Below are positions 8,280-15,705 of a stretch of DNA of 64,000 nt, piece after piece. The position numbers were made by a program, and so were the translations under genes. This DNA is from Oscillospiraceae bacterium (GTDB taxonomy: Bacteria; Bacillota; Clostridia; Oscillospirales; Oscillospiraceae): NCBI GenBank assembly GCA_017540565.1, contig JAFYAU010000030.1, positions 22,848 through 86,847 on the forward strand, written 5' to 3'. The notes beneath the pieces are model-generated. The model had not been told where the DNA came from and did not search any database. It saw only the letters and a program-made list of their open reading frames with translations. Every line of letters starts with the position of its first letter. Position 1 is the stretch's first letter.

Positions 8280-10178
8280 TCAGAACAGATTGGCGCCGAC
8301 GCCGTCGAAATAGAGCGTCCCGAACGACTGGGAATAGAGCCGCTTCCAGCATAGGTCCCGGGTGAAGTCGCTGAATTTCTGCAGCTCGGGATCGTAGGAG
8401 TACCAGATCCCGTCCTGCTTGACTACGGTCCAGCCGTGGTAGGTGCGGTCCACGGACATGCCCGGCGTCATCCCGTGATAGACCGTCACGGGCAGGCCGG
8501 TGGCCTCGTGCACCAGGAAGCCGAAGAAGGAGGCGTAGCGGTAGCAGTTGCCACCCTGTTTGTCCATCAGGCTGGCGGCCATGTCGTCCGTCCAGCCGTC
8601 CTCCCAGACCCAGGAGGAACTGACGTGTTCGTAGGTCCGGAGATACGTCAGCCTGCTGTGAAGGATCCAGTCGTAGATCGCGTCGATCTTCTGCTGGTCG
8701 GTCATGGAGGAGGAGACGATCTCGTCGACGTACTGGAGGATGCGGTATTTCGTGGGGCATTTTCCGGAGGCGTCCAGGCGGTAGCCCTCCTTTACCGTAT
8801 CCGTCAGGAGGACGCCTTTCTCATCCGCGTAATAATAGCCGTCGCCGACGCGGAACCATCCGCCGGACACGCGGGCGTAGCTGCTGTCGAAGTAGGCGGG
8901 GGAGCCGTCGACGGCCGTGAACGTGTCGCAGGCGGCCCGGCCGTTTTCCGTGAAGTAGTAGTCCGTGCCGTTCACGGTCCGGAAGCCGGACGTGAGCGCC
9001 TGCCCGCTGGACTGGAAATAGTAGTAATAGGACAGGGAGCCGAAGGAGACGCTCTTCAGCCCTCCGGTGAACGCCTTGCCGTTCTTCTGGAAGAAGAAGT
9101 ACCGGGTCTTCCCGTCCAGGCTGACGGTCTTGTAGCCGGTGGTGAAGGCCTGCCCGTTGCTCAGGAAGTAATAGTAGTCGTTCCCACTTCCCGACGGGAC
9201 GGCCCTGTAGCCGCCCGTGAAAGCGCTCCCGTCCTTCTGTAGCAGGAAATACGCGGTGCGGGAGCCGAGGGAAACGGAGCGGATGCCGTCCGTGACGGCC
9301 CGTCCGTCGCTGCCGAAGAAATAGTAGTACTTTTTTCCGTCCCTCATGACGGTCTTGTAGCCGGTGTTGTAGCCCTGGTCGTTGGCGAGGAAATAGAAGT
9401 AGCATTTCTTCCCGTCGAGCGTGATCTCCTTGTAGCCGCCGGTAAAGGCGGTCCCGTCCTTCTGGAAGAAGAAGTAATACTGCTTTCCGCCCTGGGAGAA
9501 GGCCTTGTAGCCGCCCGTGAAGGCGGTGCCGTCCTCCTGAAAGTAGAAGTAGACGCGCTTCCCGTCCAGGGAGAAGGCCTTGTAGCCGCCGGTATAGGCG
9601 GTGCCGTCCTCCTGAAAATAGAAGTACCGGGTGACGCCTTCCACCCTGCCGGACAGATAGCCGCCGGTGAAGGCTTTCCCGTCCGCGCCGAACCAGTAGT
9701 AGGAGACTTCGCCGTCCGTTTCAACGGGAAGGTATCCTCCGGTGAACAGCGTCCCGTCGTCCAGGTAATAGACCGGGGACCCGTCCTCAATGGTCAGGCC
9801 GCGCGGCCCCTGCGGGACTTCCGGGACGTCCGGATCGTCGGGGATGCCGGGTTCCTCCGGATCCTGCGGATCATCCTGGTCCTGAGGATCTTCCGGGTCC
9901 TGAGGGTCCTCCGGATCCTCAGGGGTCTCGGGGTCCTCCGGAACGTCCGGATCCCCCGGATCATCCGGGTCTTGAGGCCCGTCGGGATCCTGCGGATCTG
10001 ACGGCTCCTCCTCCGCTCCGGAGAGAGCGCCATCCTCCGCGGCCGCGCGCACGGAGGGCTCCTCAGGCTCGAAGGCGTAGGTGTCGCCGAAGGGCAACCG
10101 GGTCAGGATCAGGGCGAGGGCGAGCAGGAGGACCGCCCCGGCGAGACGGAGAACGAAAACACGGTTTCCGCGCCTCAT
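8280..10178 (-). CDS. Secreted glucan-binding-type repeat protein with C-terminal transglutaminase-like domain
   Basis: This 632-residue protein has four parts. Residues 1-35 form a signal peptide or membrane anchor. Residues 59-125 are an Asp/Pro/Glu-rich linker built of DP and EDP units. Residues 134-460 hold about eleven 25-residue aromatic repeats of the cell-wall or glucan-binding type (pattern YYFFQKDGTAFTGGYK). Residues 490-632 form a transglutaminase-like domain with a complete triad: Cys545 in GGNCYRY, His581 in TYHGWTV and Asp596 in SYDPEL. Known relatives hydrolyse or cross-link peptide or amide bonds at the cell wall. The start codon overlaps the upstream stop (TGATG), so translation is coupled. 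It probably acts on the outer surface beside the MBOAT system. Confidence 0.85.
   Translation of the reverse strand: MRRGNRVFVLRLAGAVLLLALALILTRLPFGDTYAFEPEEPSVRAAAEDGALSGAEEEPSDPQDPDGPQDPDDPGDPDVPEDPETPEDPEDPQDPEDPQDQDDPQDPEEPGIPDDPDVPEVPQGPRGLTIEDGSPVYYLDDGTLFTGGYLPVETDGEVSYYWFGADGKAFTGGYLSGRVEGVTRYFYFQEDGTAYTGGYKAFSLDGKRVYFYFQEDGTAFTGGYKAFSQGGKQYYFFFQKDGTAFTGGYKEITLDGKKCYFYFLANDQGYNTGYKTVMRDGKKYYYFFGSDGRAVTDGIRSVSLGSRTAYFLLQKDGSAFTGGYRAVPSGSGNDYYYFLSNGQAFTTGYKTVSLDGKTRYFFFQKNGKAFTGGLKSVSFGSLSYYYYFQSSGQALTSGFRTVNGTDYYFTENGRAACDTFTAVDGSPAYFDSSYARVSGGWFRVGDGYYYADEKGVLLTDTVKEGYRLDASGKCPTKYRILQYVDEIVSSSMTDQQKIDAIYDWILHSRLTYLRTYEHVSSSWVWEDGWTDDMAASLMDKQGGNCYRYASFFGFLVHEATGLPVTVYHGMTPGMSVDRTYHGWTVVKQDGIWYSYDPELQKFSDFTRDLCWKRLYSQSFGTLYFDGVGANLF
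9804..10004 (-). repeat. Low-complexity Asp-Pro coding repeat
   Basis: Degenerate GA(C/T)CC(T/G/C)-type units encode 67 residues made almost entirely of D, P, E and Q (residues 59-125 of the repeat protein). It is a rigid, highly acidic spacer between the membrane anchor and the aromatic repeats. Such arrays expand and contract easily, so its length probably varies between strains. Confidence 0.75.
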
Positions 10179-11098
10179 CAGAAAGGCACCTCCTCCTGCG
10201 ATCCGTCGGAGTAGGTGATGACCTTGACCCCGTGGCCGGAGCCGTCGCAGTCTTCATAGACCTCCACGCTGACCACATATCTTTCGCTGGGGGCGGAGGA
10301 ACCGGAATCGCCGGAACCGGAACTGCCGGGATCCGGGGAAGCGGAGCCGCCGGAGCCGGACGGTGATCCGGAACCGGTGGAGGATCCGCCGCCGGAAGAG
10401 GAACCGCCGGAGGAGGAGCCGGAACCGGAGGAAGAACCGGAAGAAGAGGACGATGAGGAGGAGCCGGACCCGGAAGAGGAACCGGAGGTCCTCCCGGACC
10501 CCGAAGACCCGGAACTGCCGGAGGAGGAAGAAGACCCCGCGGATATCGTCGCGGATTCCTCCTCTTCGGGTTCCTCCGTCTCCGTCTCGGACTCGGGTTT
10601 GGGTTCGCGGACCGTGATGACGATGGTCATGTCGTCCTTCAGAGGCGTGCCGGGATCGGCGCTGAGGACCATGTCGTCCGTCAGCTCGATGCCGACGGAG
10701 CGCACCGCGTCCGCCACGGTGCCGCCGTAGCACACGGCGGCGTGCCGGATGCCCTCGGGGGCCTCGGAGGAGACCACGAGCACGGAAACACTGGTCATGC
10801 GCAGAACGCGGACGGACACGCTGCCGGTGACGTCCTGGTCGGAGTCGAAGGTCAGCATATCCCCCTTGTTCAGGGTGACGCCCGCCTCCTTCAGATAGTC
10901 CGAGATGGTCTTCCCGGCGGGATCCTCGATGGCGATGCTGTGCCCGTCCGCCTGGATGAACACCGTCCGTACCGCCTCCGGGGCGGTCACGGACAGCGCT
11001 TCCTCTTCCTGCGCGGACCGGCCGCATCCGGCCAGAAGGCACAGGGAGAAGAGGACGGCGAGCAGGGGAGGGAGGGCGCGGACAAGTCTGTTCTTCAT
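10178..11098 (-). CDS. Lipoprotein with ubiquitin-like domains and a Ser/Gly linker
   Basis: This 306-residue protein begins with a lipoprotein signal peptide (lipobox LLAGC, modified Cys near residue 25). Two ubiquitin-like domains of the YabE/DUF348 kind follow: VRTVFIQADGHSIAI...DYLKEAGVTLNKGD and VCYGGTVADAVRSVGIELTDDD-like, both with the conserved 'T-V-x-D-x-L/V-x-x-A/S-G-I' pattern. Then come an acidic stretch, a roughly 80-residue run of Ser and Gly, and a short folded C-terminus (ERYVVSVEVYEDCDGSGHG). The ATG at 11098 is preferred over longer starts because GGAG lies ten bases upstream and it gives a proper signal peptide. It is the first gene of the surface operon. A wall-associated sensor or tether is plausible. 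Confidence 0.75.
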   Translation of the reverse strand: MKNRLVRALPPLLAVLFSLCLLAGCGRSAQEEEALSVTAPEAVRTVFIQADGHSIAIEDPAGKTISDYLKEAGVTLNKGDMLTFDSDQDVTGSVSVRVLRMTSVSVLVVSSEAPEGIRHAAVCYGGTVADAVRSVGIELTDDMVLSADPGTPLKDDMTIVITVREPKPESETETEEPEEEESATISAGSSSSSGSSGSSGSGRTSGSSSGSGSSSSSSSSGSSSGSGSSSGGSSSGGGSSTGSGSPSGSGGSASPDPGSSGSGDSGSSAPSERYVVSVEVYEDCDGSGHGVKVITYSDGSQEEVPF

Positions 11099-11312
11099 GG
11101 GGTCAACACTCCTGTTCTCGGCCGCTCCTCGGGAGACGGCCGGGGTGAGACGCGAGAGGGCTTTTCCCTCCGCCCGGGCGGCGCCCGGAACGGGAAAAGC
11201 GCCGGAATCCGTATACAATAAACCATTGTAAATATACCATAATATAAATATACAGGAAAACGCAATCGCCGCCTTCCGGCGGATGGCGCGGAGACGGGAA
11301 GAAAAAGAAAAA

Positions 11313-11332
11313 GCGCCGGCATCGGCCGGCGC
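11313..11332 (-). terminator. Intrinsic terminator of the 12440-11348 operon
   Basis: On the minus strand a perfect GCGCCGGC / GCCGGCGC stem with a four-base loop is followed by a long T-rich run (complement of 11300-11312), directly after the membrane-protein stop codon. Confidence 0.85.
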
Positions 11333-11347
11333 GGGAAGGCAGCGGGT

Positions 11348-11995
11348 TCAGACGGGCGGGGGAGGGGGATCCCCGCGCCCGCGTTTTGCGAGGACCAGCG
11401 CGAGGGCGATCAGCCAGGCGGTCCCGAGAATGAGCGCGGCCCAGAGGAGGGACGCCCACACCGGCTGTTCGTACACGAGAAGGAAGGGATACGGGCCGCG
11501 CACCGTCCGGGTGAGGTTCAGCGTGACGATGACGGCGGCGTACAGGACCGTGGGGATCATGGCATACAGCGTGTGGCAGAGCCTGAGCTGCGAATGGTCT
11601 TCGGCGAAGAGAAAAGCGAGCAGGCCGAGCAACGGGCAGAGAAGATGCATGTATTTCAGGCTGCCTTTCAGAAGCAGGCGGGGAAAGGCACCCGGCCCGG
11701 CCAGTGGCGCCAGGATCAGGAGCACGGTGAGGAAGGTGAGAGAGGCGGCGCAGGTGGCGCAGTAGCGGAACAGCAGCAGCCGCCGGGGCAGGGGCTTCCC
11801 GCTCCGGAGCCGGCGGACGCAGCAGACCGCCGCGGCCGCGGAGGCGGCCAGGAGAAGGAAATTGCTGTCGCAGGTGTAGAAGGAAAACAGGCTCCTGCGG
11901 TATTCGACGATGCTGAGGGCCGTCCCGAGGCACTCGCCCAGGATGACGGCGGCATGCAGGAGCAGGCACAGTACGGTCCTTTTCCGGGAACTCAC
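11348..11995 (-). CDS. Six-helix membrane protein, Pr6Pr-like
   Basis: This 215-residue integral membrane protein has about six hydrophobic segments. The motif FSFYTCDSNFLLL near residue 37 and the later LKYMHLLCPLLGLLAFL with a membrane-embedded histidine resemble the Pr6Pr family of small membrane proteins, whose function is unknown. It ends with a proline run (DPPPPPV). Its start lies four bases after the stop of the upstream gene, and a strong terminator follows, so the two genes form a short operon. I am fairly sure it is a membrane protein and only moderately sure of the family. Confidence 0.65.
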   Translation of the reverse strand: MSSRKRTVLCLLLHAAVILGECLGTALSIVEYRRSLFSFYTCDSNFLLLAASAAAAVCCVRRLRSGKPLPRRLLLFRYCATCAASLTFLTVLLILAPLAGPGAFPRLLLKGSLKYMHLLCPLLGLLAFLFAEDHSQLRLCHTLYAMIPTVLYAAVIVTLNLTRTVRGPYPFLLVYEQPVWASLLWAALILGTAWLIALALVLAKRGRGDPPPPPV

Positions 11996-11999
11996 GGTC

Positions 12000-12440
12000 T
12001 CAGTGCCCCCTGTTCTTCAGATGCCAGTAGGCCTCGGAGCCCCGGATCTCCCGCAGCGGGATCACCTCGAAGGGGATGTACAGGCGTGGATCGGCGGCCA
12101 GTCCGCCGGAAAACAGCGCGTCGGTCCGCCCGAGATCCATCACGCAGGTGCGCCCAAGCTCCTCCCGGGACAGGGGAACGGGGCTGCAGTACACGCAGCG
12201 GGAGGACAGGTCCACCGCGAAGGGGTCCTCCGCGGAGGCCAGCAGCTGCCGGAAGAAGCCGGGGCGTGCCTCCGGCATCCGGAGCCGGCGGCGCACCTCC
12301 TCCGCGTCCCGGCATCCGTCGAGGACGAGGGCCAGCGACAGGATGAACTCGCGGGCGCGGCCGGGCTCTGCGTCCATGAGCATGTAGATCTCGGCGATCT
12401 CGCCGTCCAGATAGATGCATACCGCCGCGCGGTGTGGCAT
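12000..12440 (-). CDS. Hypothetical protein
   Basis: I do not recognise this 146-residue soluble protein. It has no signal peptide or membrane segment. Visible features are a hydrophobic start (RAAVCIYLDGEIAEIYMLMD), several Cys residues including CVYCS, and a strand-rich C-terminus (RLYIPFEVIPLREIRG). The start is well supported: AGGAGG lies eight bases before the ATG, and a good promoter sits 60 bp upstream. It is the first gene of a two-gene operon with the Pr6Pr-like membrane protein. No function can be assigned. Confidence 0.6.
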   Translation of the reverse strand: MPHRAAVCIYLDGEIAEIYMLMDAEPGRAREFILSLALVLDGCRDAEEVRRRLRMPEARPGFFRQLLASAEDPFAVDLSSRCVYCSPVPLSREELGRTCVMDLGRTDALFSGGLAADPRLYIPFEVIPLREIRGSEAYWHLKNRGH

Positions 12441-12499
12441 GACCGGGGCCTCCTTTCTGCGTCCGGACCGGCCGGACGCCGCGTTCTGTCATACGCGGG

Positions 12500-12528
12500 A
12501 TTATATCACGGGGGGAAAAGCGTTTCAA
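12500..12528 (-). promoter_or_regulatory. Sigma70-type promoter for the 12440 operon
   Basis: Read on the minus strand, TTGAAA (complement of 12523-12528), a 17-base spacer and an extended -10 TGATATAAT (complement of 12500-12508) lie about 60 bp before the start codon. Confidence 0.7.
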
Positions 12529-12562
12529 CGGGGAGGGCGGAGCCGCCGGATGGGACGGAAAA

Positions 12563-12599
12563 GCCCTCCGCGGTCCCGCGTGCGGGACGAGCGGAGGGC
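12563..12599 (-). terminator. Intrinsic terminator after the DUF1836 gene
   Basis: A nested hairpin (GCCCTCCGC...GCGGAGGGC outside, GTCCCGC...GCGGGAC inside) is followed on the minus strand by TTTTCC. It lies just past the stop at 12607. Confidence 0.8.
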
Positions 12600-12606
12600 G
12601 CGGGCG

Positions 12607-13266
12607 TTATTCGGTCTCCCCGGACGCCGCCGCGGGTTCCGGCGGCCTGCCGGCGTGGCGTTCCTCGATCTCGATGCTGCCGCCGTTCTCCAGCGTCTTG
12701 CCGTTGAGCAGCAGGAGCTTCTCGGCCAGCAGGCGGGAGAAGCCCGCCAGGATCGCGGAGAAGCGGATCAGGTCCTCCGTGTCGCGCGCCGTCAGGGACG
12801 TGTGATCGTCGTCGTGATCCAGGATGCCGCCGGCCGCGAGCCGGATCTGTTCGTTGAAATAGGTGGCGACCTGGTGGTGGCGGCTGGCGTAGGCGTTGTA
12901 CGTCTCCTTCAGTTCCTCTTCGCTCATCCCCACGGGCAGCATCGTCTGCAGGGTGGGGATGCTGATGCACTGCTTCAGGGAGCAGATCATGATCAGGAAA
13001 GCGATATGGGTGCGGTAGTATTTCTTCCGGACGGGTTCCGGCATGATGCGCTTGCGTACGTAGTTGTTGATGGTGGCCGGGGTGATGAACTGCGCCTCCT
13101 TCAGTTCCGGGGGCATGTAGTCCAGGTAGTCCTTCAGCAGGGAGATCACCTGTTCCATGTACAGGCCGAAATCCGGGATCTCATCCCACATGGGGAGGCG
13201 GTAGCTGTCCAGGTACTTTTCCCACCGGCGCAGCTTGCCGGCGATGAGCGCTTTGTCGTAGGGCAT
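12607..13266 (-). CDS. DUF1836 domain-containing protein, probable DNA-binding regulator
   Basis: This 219-residue protein belongs to the DUF1836 family of Clostridia. The stretch LPMWDEIPDFGLYMEQVISLL followed by ITPATINNYVRKRIMPEPVRKKYYRTHIAFLI (residues 23-90) is its MerR-like helix-turn-helix region. The C-terminal half is helical and ends in a disordered acidic tail. The internal ATG at 13266 is used because AAAGGAG lies at the right distance; an upstream ATG would add 12 residues with no ribosome binding site. Its promoter is overlapped by one of three CAAGATGTC-type sites shared with the divergent amidase gene. Autoregulation and control of that neighbour are therefore likely, but inferred. 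Confidence 0.8.
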   Translation of the reverse strand: MPYDKALIAGKLRRWEKYLDSYRLPMWDEIPDFGLYMEQVISLLKDYLDYMPPELKEAQFITPATINNYVRKRIMPEPVRKKYYRTHIAFLIMICSLKQCISIPTLQTMLPVGMSEEELKETYNAYASRHHQVATYFNEQIRLAAGGILDHDDDHTSLTARDTEDLIRFSAILAGFSRLLAEKLLLLNGKTLENGGSIEIEERHAGRPPEPAAASGETE

Positions 13267-13300
13267 GGTCGCGGTCTCCTTTCCTCTTCCTTCCGTATCC

Positions 13301-13328
13301 ATTATACCACAGAACGGAATCTTCGCAA
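13301..13328 (-). promoter_or_regulatory. Promoter of the DUF1836 gene
   Basis: On the minus strand, TTGCGA (complement of 13323-13328), a 16-base spacer and an extended -10 TGGTATAAT (TATAAT = complement of 13301-13306) precede the gene. The -35 element overlaps the operator-like site at 13326-13334. Confidence 0.6.
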
Positions 13329-13376
13329 GATGTCAGGAAAAAATCCCGCGATATCTTGTTTGCCGGACAAGATGTC
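13326..13376. promoter_or_regulatory. Three operator-like CAAGATGTC sites
   Basis: CAAGATGTC occurs at 13326-13334 and again at 13368-13376, and a near-perfect inverted copy (GATATCTTG) lies at 13350-13358. They fill the divergent promoter region between the DUF1836 regulator and the amidase gene. The regular spacing and repeated sequence suggest binding sites for the regulator. Confidence 0.55.
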
Positions 13377-13464
13377 CCGGAAACACGCCGCTTCCCACGG
13401 AAAGTGGATGCGCAGGCCCGGGATCTGTGATATGATCAGAGCGTATGACAGGGGGAATGGAGCC

Positions 13465-14172
13465 GTGTGCACCAGTATCGTCGTGAACAGGAAAAAGACC
13501 GTCGTCGGCTGGAATCTGGACCTGCTGGACATGGAACACAGGGTCCGTCCGGCGCCGGACGGGGTGTACATCGAGATCAACGACGCCGCGGAGGGCTGGA
13601 TGCCGCTGTTCGGCGCCAACGCCAGGGGCGATTTCGTCGGGCTGCCGACCTGCTGGCCGTTCGACGTGAGAAGCGATCCCTCGGGAGACGGGGAGAACAT
13701 CATCCGGTTGGATACGGACCTCCTGCTGCGGAGGAAGACCCTGGGACAGATCCGTGACATCGCGGCGGAAAAGCCGGTATTCAGTATCCCCGGCGTGACC
13801 TTCATGGGGGCGCTCTCCGACGCGGAAGGCAATATGCTGCACATCGTTCCGGGGCAGGGCAGCCGGTATTACGGGAGACCGGACCATGCGGTCCTGACCA
13901 ATTTCTCGCCCTTCAAGGGGGATGCGGAGACGCATCCGTGGATGGGAATGGACCGCTGGCTGACGGCGGAGGCCATGGTGCGCGGGGCCTCGGAGGACTT
14001 TGATACGGAGGACTGCTTCGCTGTCCTGAAGGCGGTGGCCCAGGAGGCGTGCCCCACGGTCGTATCGATGGTGTTCGACGTGGGGGAGAGAACGGTATAC
14101 TGGTGCGAGGACCGGCAGTGGGACAGGGTCCGTTCCGCAAAACTGGAGGACCCGGACCGGGAGAGCGTGTAA
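13465..14172 (+). CDS. Linear-amide hydrolase / acyltransferase of the N-terminal nucleophile family (C45/C59-like)
   Basis: This 235-residue protein is read from a GTG at 13465, which places a cysteine second (M-C-T-S-I-V-V). This N-terminal Cys is the nucleophile of choloylglycine hydrolase, penicillin V acylase and C45 acyltransferase-type enzymes, in which the initiator Met is removed. The following VVGWNLDL matches the conserved RNxD-like segment, and Asn/Arg-rich features continue through VLTNFSPF. AGGGGG lies nine bases before the GTG. These enzymes cleave linear amides such as bile-salt or N-acyl conjugates. At 235 residues it is shorter than classical bile-salt hydrolases (about 320), so a C45-type acylase with another substrate is more likely. 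The gene faces away from the DUF1836 regulator. Confidence 0.75.
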   Translation: MCTSIVVNRKKTVVGWNLDLLDMEHRVRPAPDGVYIEINDAAEGWMPLFGANARGDFVGLPTCWPFDVRSDPSGDGENIIRLDTDLLLRRKTLGQIRDIAAEKPVFSIPGVTFMGALSDAEGNMLHIVPGQGSRYYGRPDHAVLTNFSPFKGDAETHPWMGMDRWLTAEAMVRGASEDFDTEDCFAVLKAVAQEACPTVVSMVFDVGERTVYWCEDRQWDRVRSAKLEDPDRESV

Positions 14173-14254
14173 AAGGACCTTTACACACAGCATGAGCTGC
14201 GGCATGGCAGAGCCTTTACAGGAACGACTATACTGCAATTGAAGAATCAAAAAG

Positions 14255-15010
14255 GTGCGGTACCGGGGATATGTCTGCGATACCGAGACCAGGCTCTATT
14301 ACTTGCAGAGCCGGTACTATGATCCTGAGATCTGCAGATTCATTAATGCGGACGGATACGCAAGTACCGGTCAGGGGCTGCTGGGCGGAAATGCATTTGC
14401 GTATTGTTTGAATTGCCCCGTGATGGGGTATGATCCCAGTGGCTGTCGCCCTATATGGGAGCATGATTATGGCAAGGGTGTAATTGGGTATACTGATACA
14501 GGCACAAGAAAATCGAAAACGATAAACGGTCAGAAACTACCACAGTTTGCTAATATTCCTTATTTGATTTCAACTATTGGCTTTTCTGGTTGTGAAGCGA
14601 TTGCTGTATATAATGCTCTTGTATTAACTGGTCATGAAGTATCATTTAATGATGTTAAACACTCATTTGAAGAAGTATTTAAATATGGTGGAGGGATTGG
14701 GCTTAGAGGCCTTGCGGGAGCTGCACCGATAGATATTCTAATTGTTCTTTCAAAATATAATATTAGGTATAAGGAACTGTTTTCGATTGAGGAGTTTACA
14801 AGTATCAATACGAGGGGCGTATTTATCCTGTCATATTGGAATAAACCATTTTATTATGGAATACATACTGTTGCTATTGCATACGATGGTGAACAATATA
14901 CAGTTTTCAACTATTATATGAAAAGCAGACAATCAATAGTAATCTCAGATATAAACGAAATTGTATTTGGAGAGTTGCGGTATGTTCATGCATTTTTCAT
15001 CAGTTACTAA
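14255..15010 (+). CDS. Orphan Rhs C-terminal tip with cysteine-peptidase-like toxin domain
   Basis: This 251-residue product begins abruptly in the Rhs-associated core (YVCDTETRLYYLQSRYYDPEI, then RFINADGY and GNAFAYCLNCPVMGYDPSG). The large Rhs shell that should precede it is missing, and an in-frame TGA lies at 14240-14242. The tip, from about residue 66, is A+T-rich and resembles papain/C39-like peptidases: Cys113 in SGCEAIAVYN, His204 in GIHTVAI and Asn219 in VFNYY. Intact Rhs proteins deliver such tips into competitors. Here it has probably been left as a silent cassette or recombination donor. The GTG start has no convincing ribosome binding site. The family call is firm and expression is doubtful. 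Confidence 0.75.
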   Translation: MRYRGYVCDTETRLYYLQSRYYDPEICRFINADGYASTGQGLLGGNAFAYCLNCPVMGYDPSGCRPIWEHDYGKGVIGYTDTGTRKSKTINGQKLPQFANIPYLISTIGFSGCEAIAVYNALVLTGHEVSFNDVKHSFEEVFKYGGGIGLRGLAGAAPIDILIVLSKYNIRYKELFSIEEFTSINTRGVFILSYWNKPFYYGIHTVAIAYDGEQYTVFNYYMKSRQSIVISDINEIVFGELRYVHAFFISY

Positions 15011-15440
15011 ACATAGATTAGTTAAAACTATAACCCTTTGCATCATTGTAGTAATGTGCATAAGCTTATTGTTTTTTCTCGTTCTCTCAAGGTTTCTGCA
15101 GATTAAAACACCTTATGATTATCCAGATACAATATGGGTTAGTGATGATCCGCAAATAATACTCCACGTGTCATCAAAAGGATATGATTATTTGACAGAA
15201 GCATTTATTTTAAAAGACAATAATAAACTACCGATTGTTTTTTTGGCTGACCCCAAACGAATAACAGCAGAAATATATGCTGCTCAAGACTATTCTAGTA
15301 ATAATCTGTCATTAGAGAAAGCACTATTAATTGTCGAATGTAAATACAAAAAAGACAAAGTTGTCATGAGTATAGTCAAAGATCGTATATTTGATGGGTG
15401 TTATTCGACAATAACCCTTTTGCGGATACGGAATGAATGA
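14982..15440 (+). CDS. Putative membrane-anchored immunity protein for the Rhs tip
   Basis: This 152-residue protein has one N-terminal transmembrane helix (TITLCIIVVMCISLLFFLVL) followed by a soluble extracytoplasmic domain with no recognisable family. The start at 14982 is chosen because GGAGAG lies seven bases upstream. That places it inside the 3' end of the Rhs-tip gene, a 29-bp overlap typical of toxin and immunity genes. It shares the low G+C content of the toxin tip. A membrane-anchored immunity protein would fit a toxin that works outside the cytoplasm, such as a peptidase. This role rests on position and composition only. Confidence 0.55.
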   Translation: MFMHFSSVTKHRLVKTITLCIIVVMCISLLFFLVLSRFLQIKTPYDYPDTIWVSDDPQIILHVSSKGYDYLTEAFILKDNNKLPIVFLADPKRITAEIYAAQDYSSNNLSLEKALLIVECKYKKDKVVMSIVKDRIFDGCYSTITLLRIRNE

Positions 15441-15577
15441 CAATGGAGTGGTGTGAAAAAGTATTGATTGGTTCCTTTCATTATAATTATCAGCGGGTGA
15501 TTGAGATTGCAAATCATCTTCTCAGCCATATGAAAACGAAACATGTTTTTGATGAAAGAGCATTCGTATTTGGGTGA
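15437..15577 (+). CDS. Small ORF overlapping the immunity gene
   Basis: A 46-codon frame (MTMEWCEKVLIGS...FDERAFVFG) starts at an ATG that overlaps the preceding TGA stop (ATGA), which suggests translational coupling. It lies in the same A+T-rich patch and has no recognisable domain. It could be a fragment of an older immunity gene left by recombination at the Rhs locus, or a real small protein. Confidence 0.25.
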   Translation: MTMEWCEKVLIGSFHYNYQRVIEIANHLLSHMKTKHVFDERAFVFG

Positions 15578-15705
15578 TACTTGGTTGAAGTGTAGTGAGC
15601 GTGAAACAGTTAATTAAGACAATAGTAATGCCCAAAATTAAATACTTCTTTCAGTCGGTAACCATTTGAAAAGCACATACCCGGGGGGGAACAAACTTTC
15701 CGGGT

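Noticed and set aside
8900..9790. Regularly spaced DNA repeats that might be a CRISPR array.
   Set aside because: The period is about 75-80 bp in coding frame and encodes aromatic wall-binding repeats; there are no unique spacers with identical repeats.
12415..13464. An N-terminal extension of the amidase by 350 codons.
   Set aside because: The region is antisense to the DUF1836 gene, and the family needs Cys at position 2, which only the GTG at 13465 gives.
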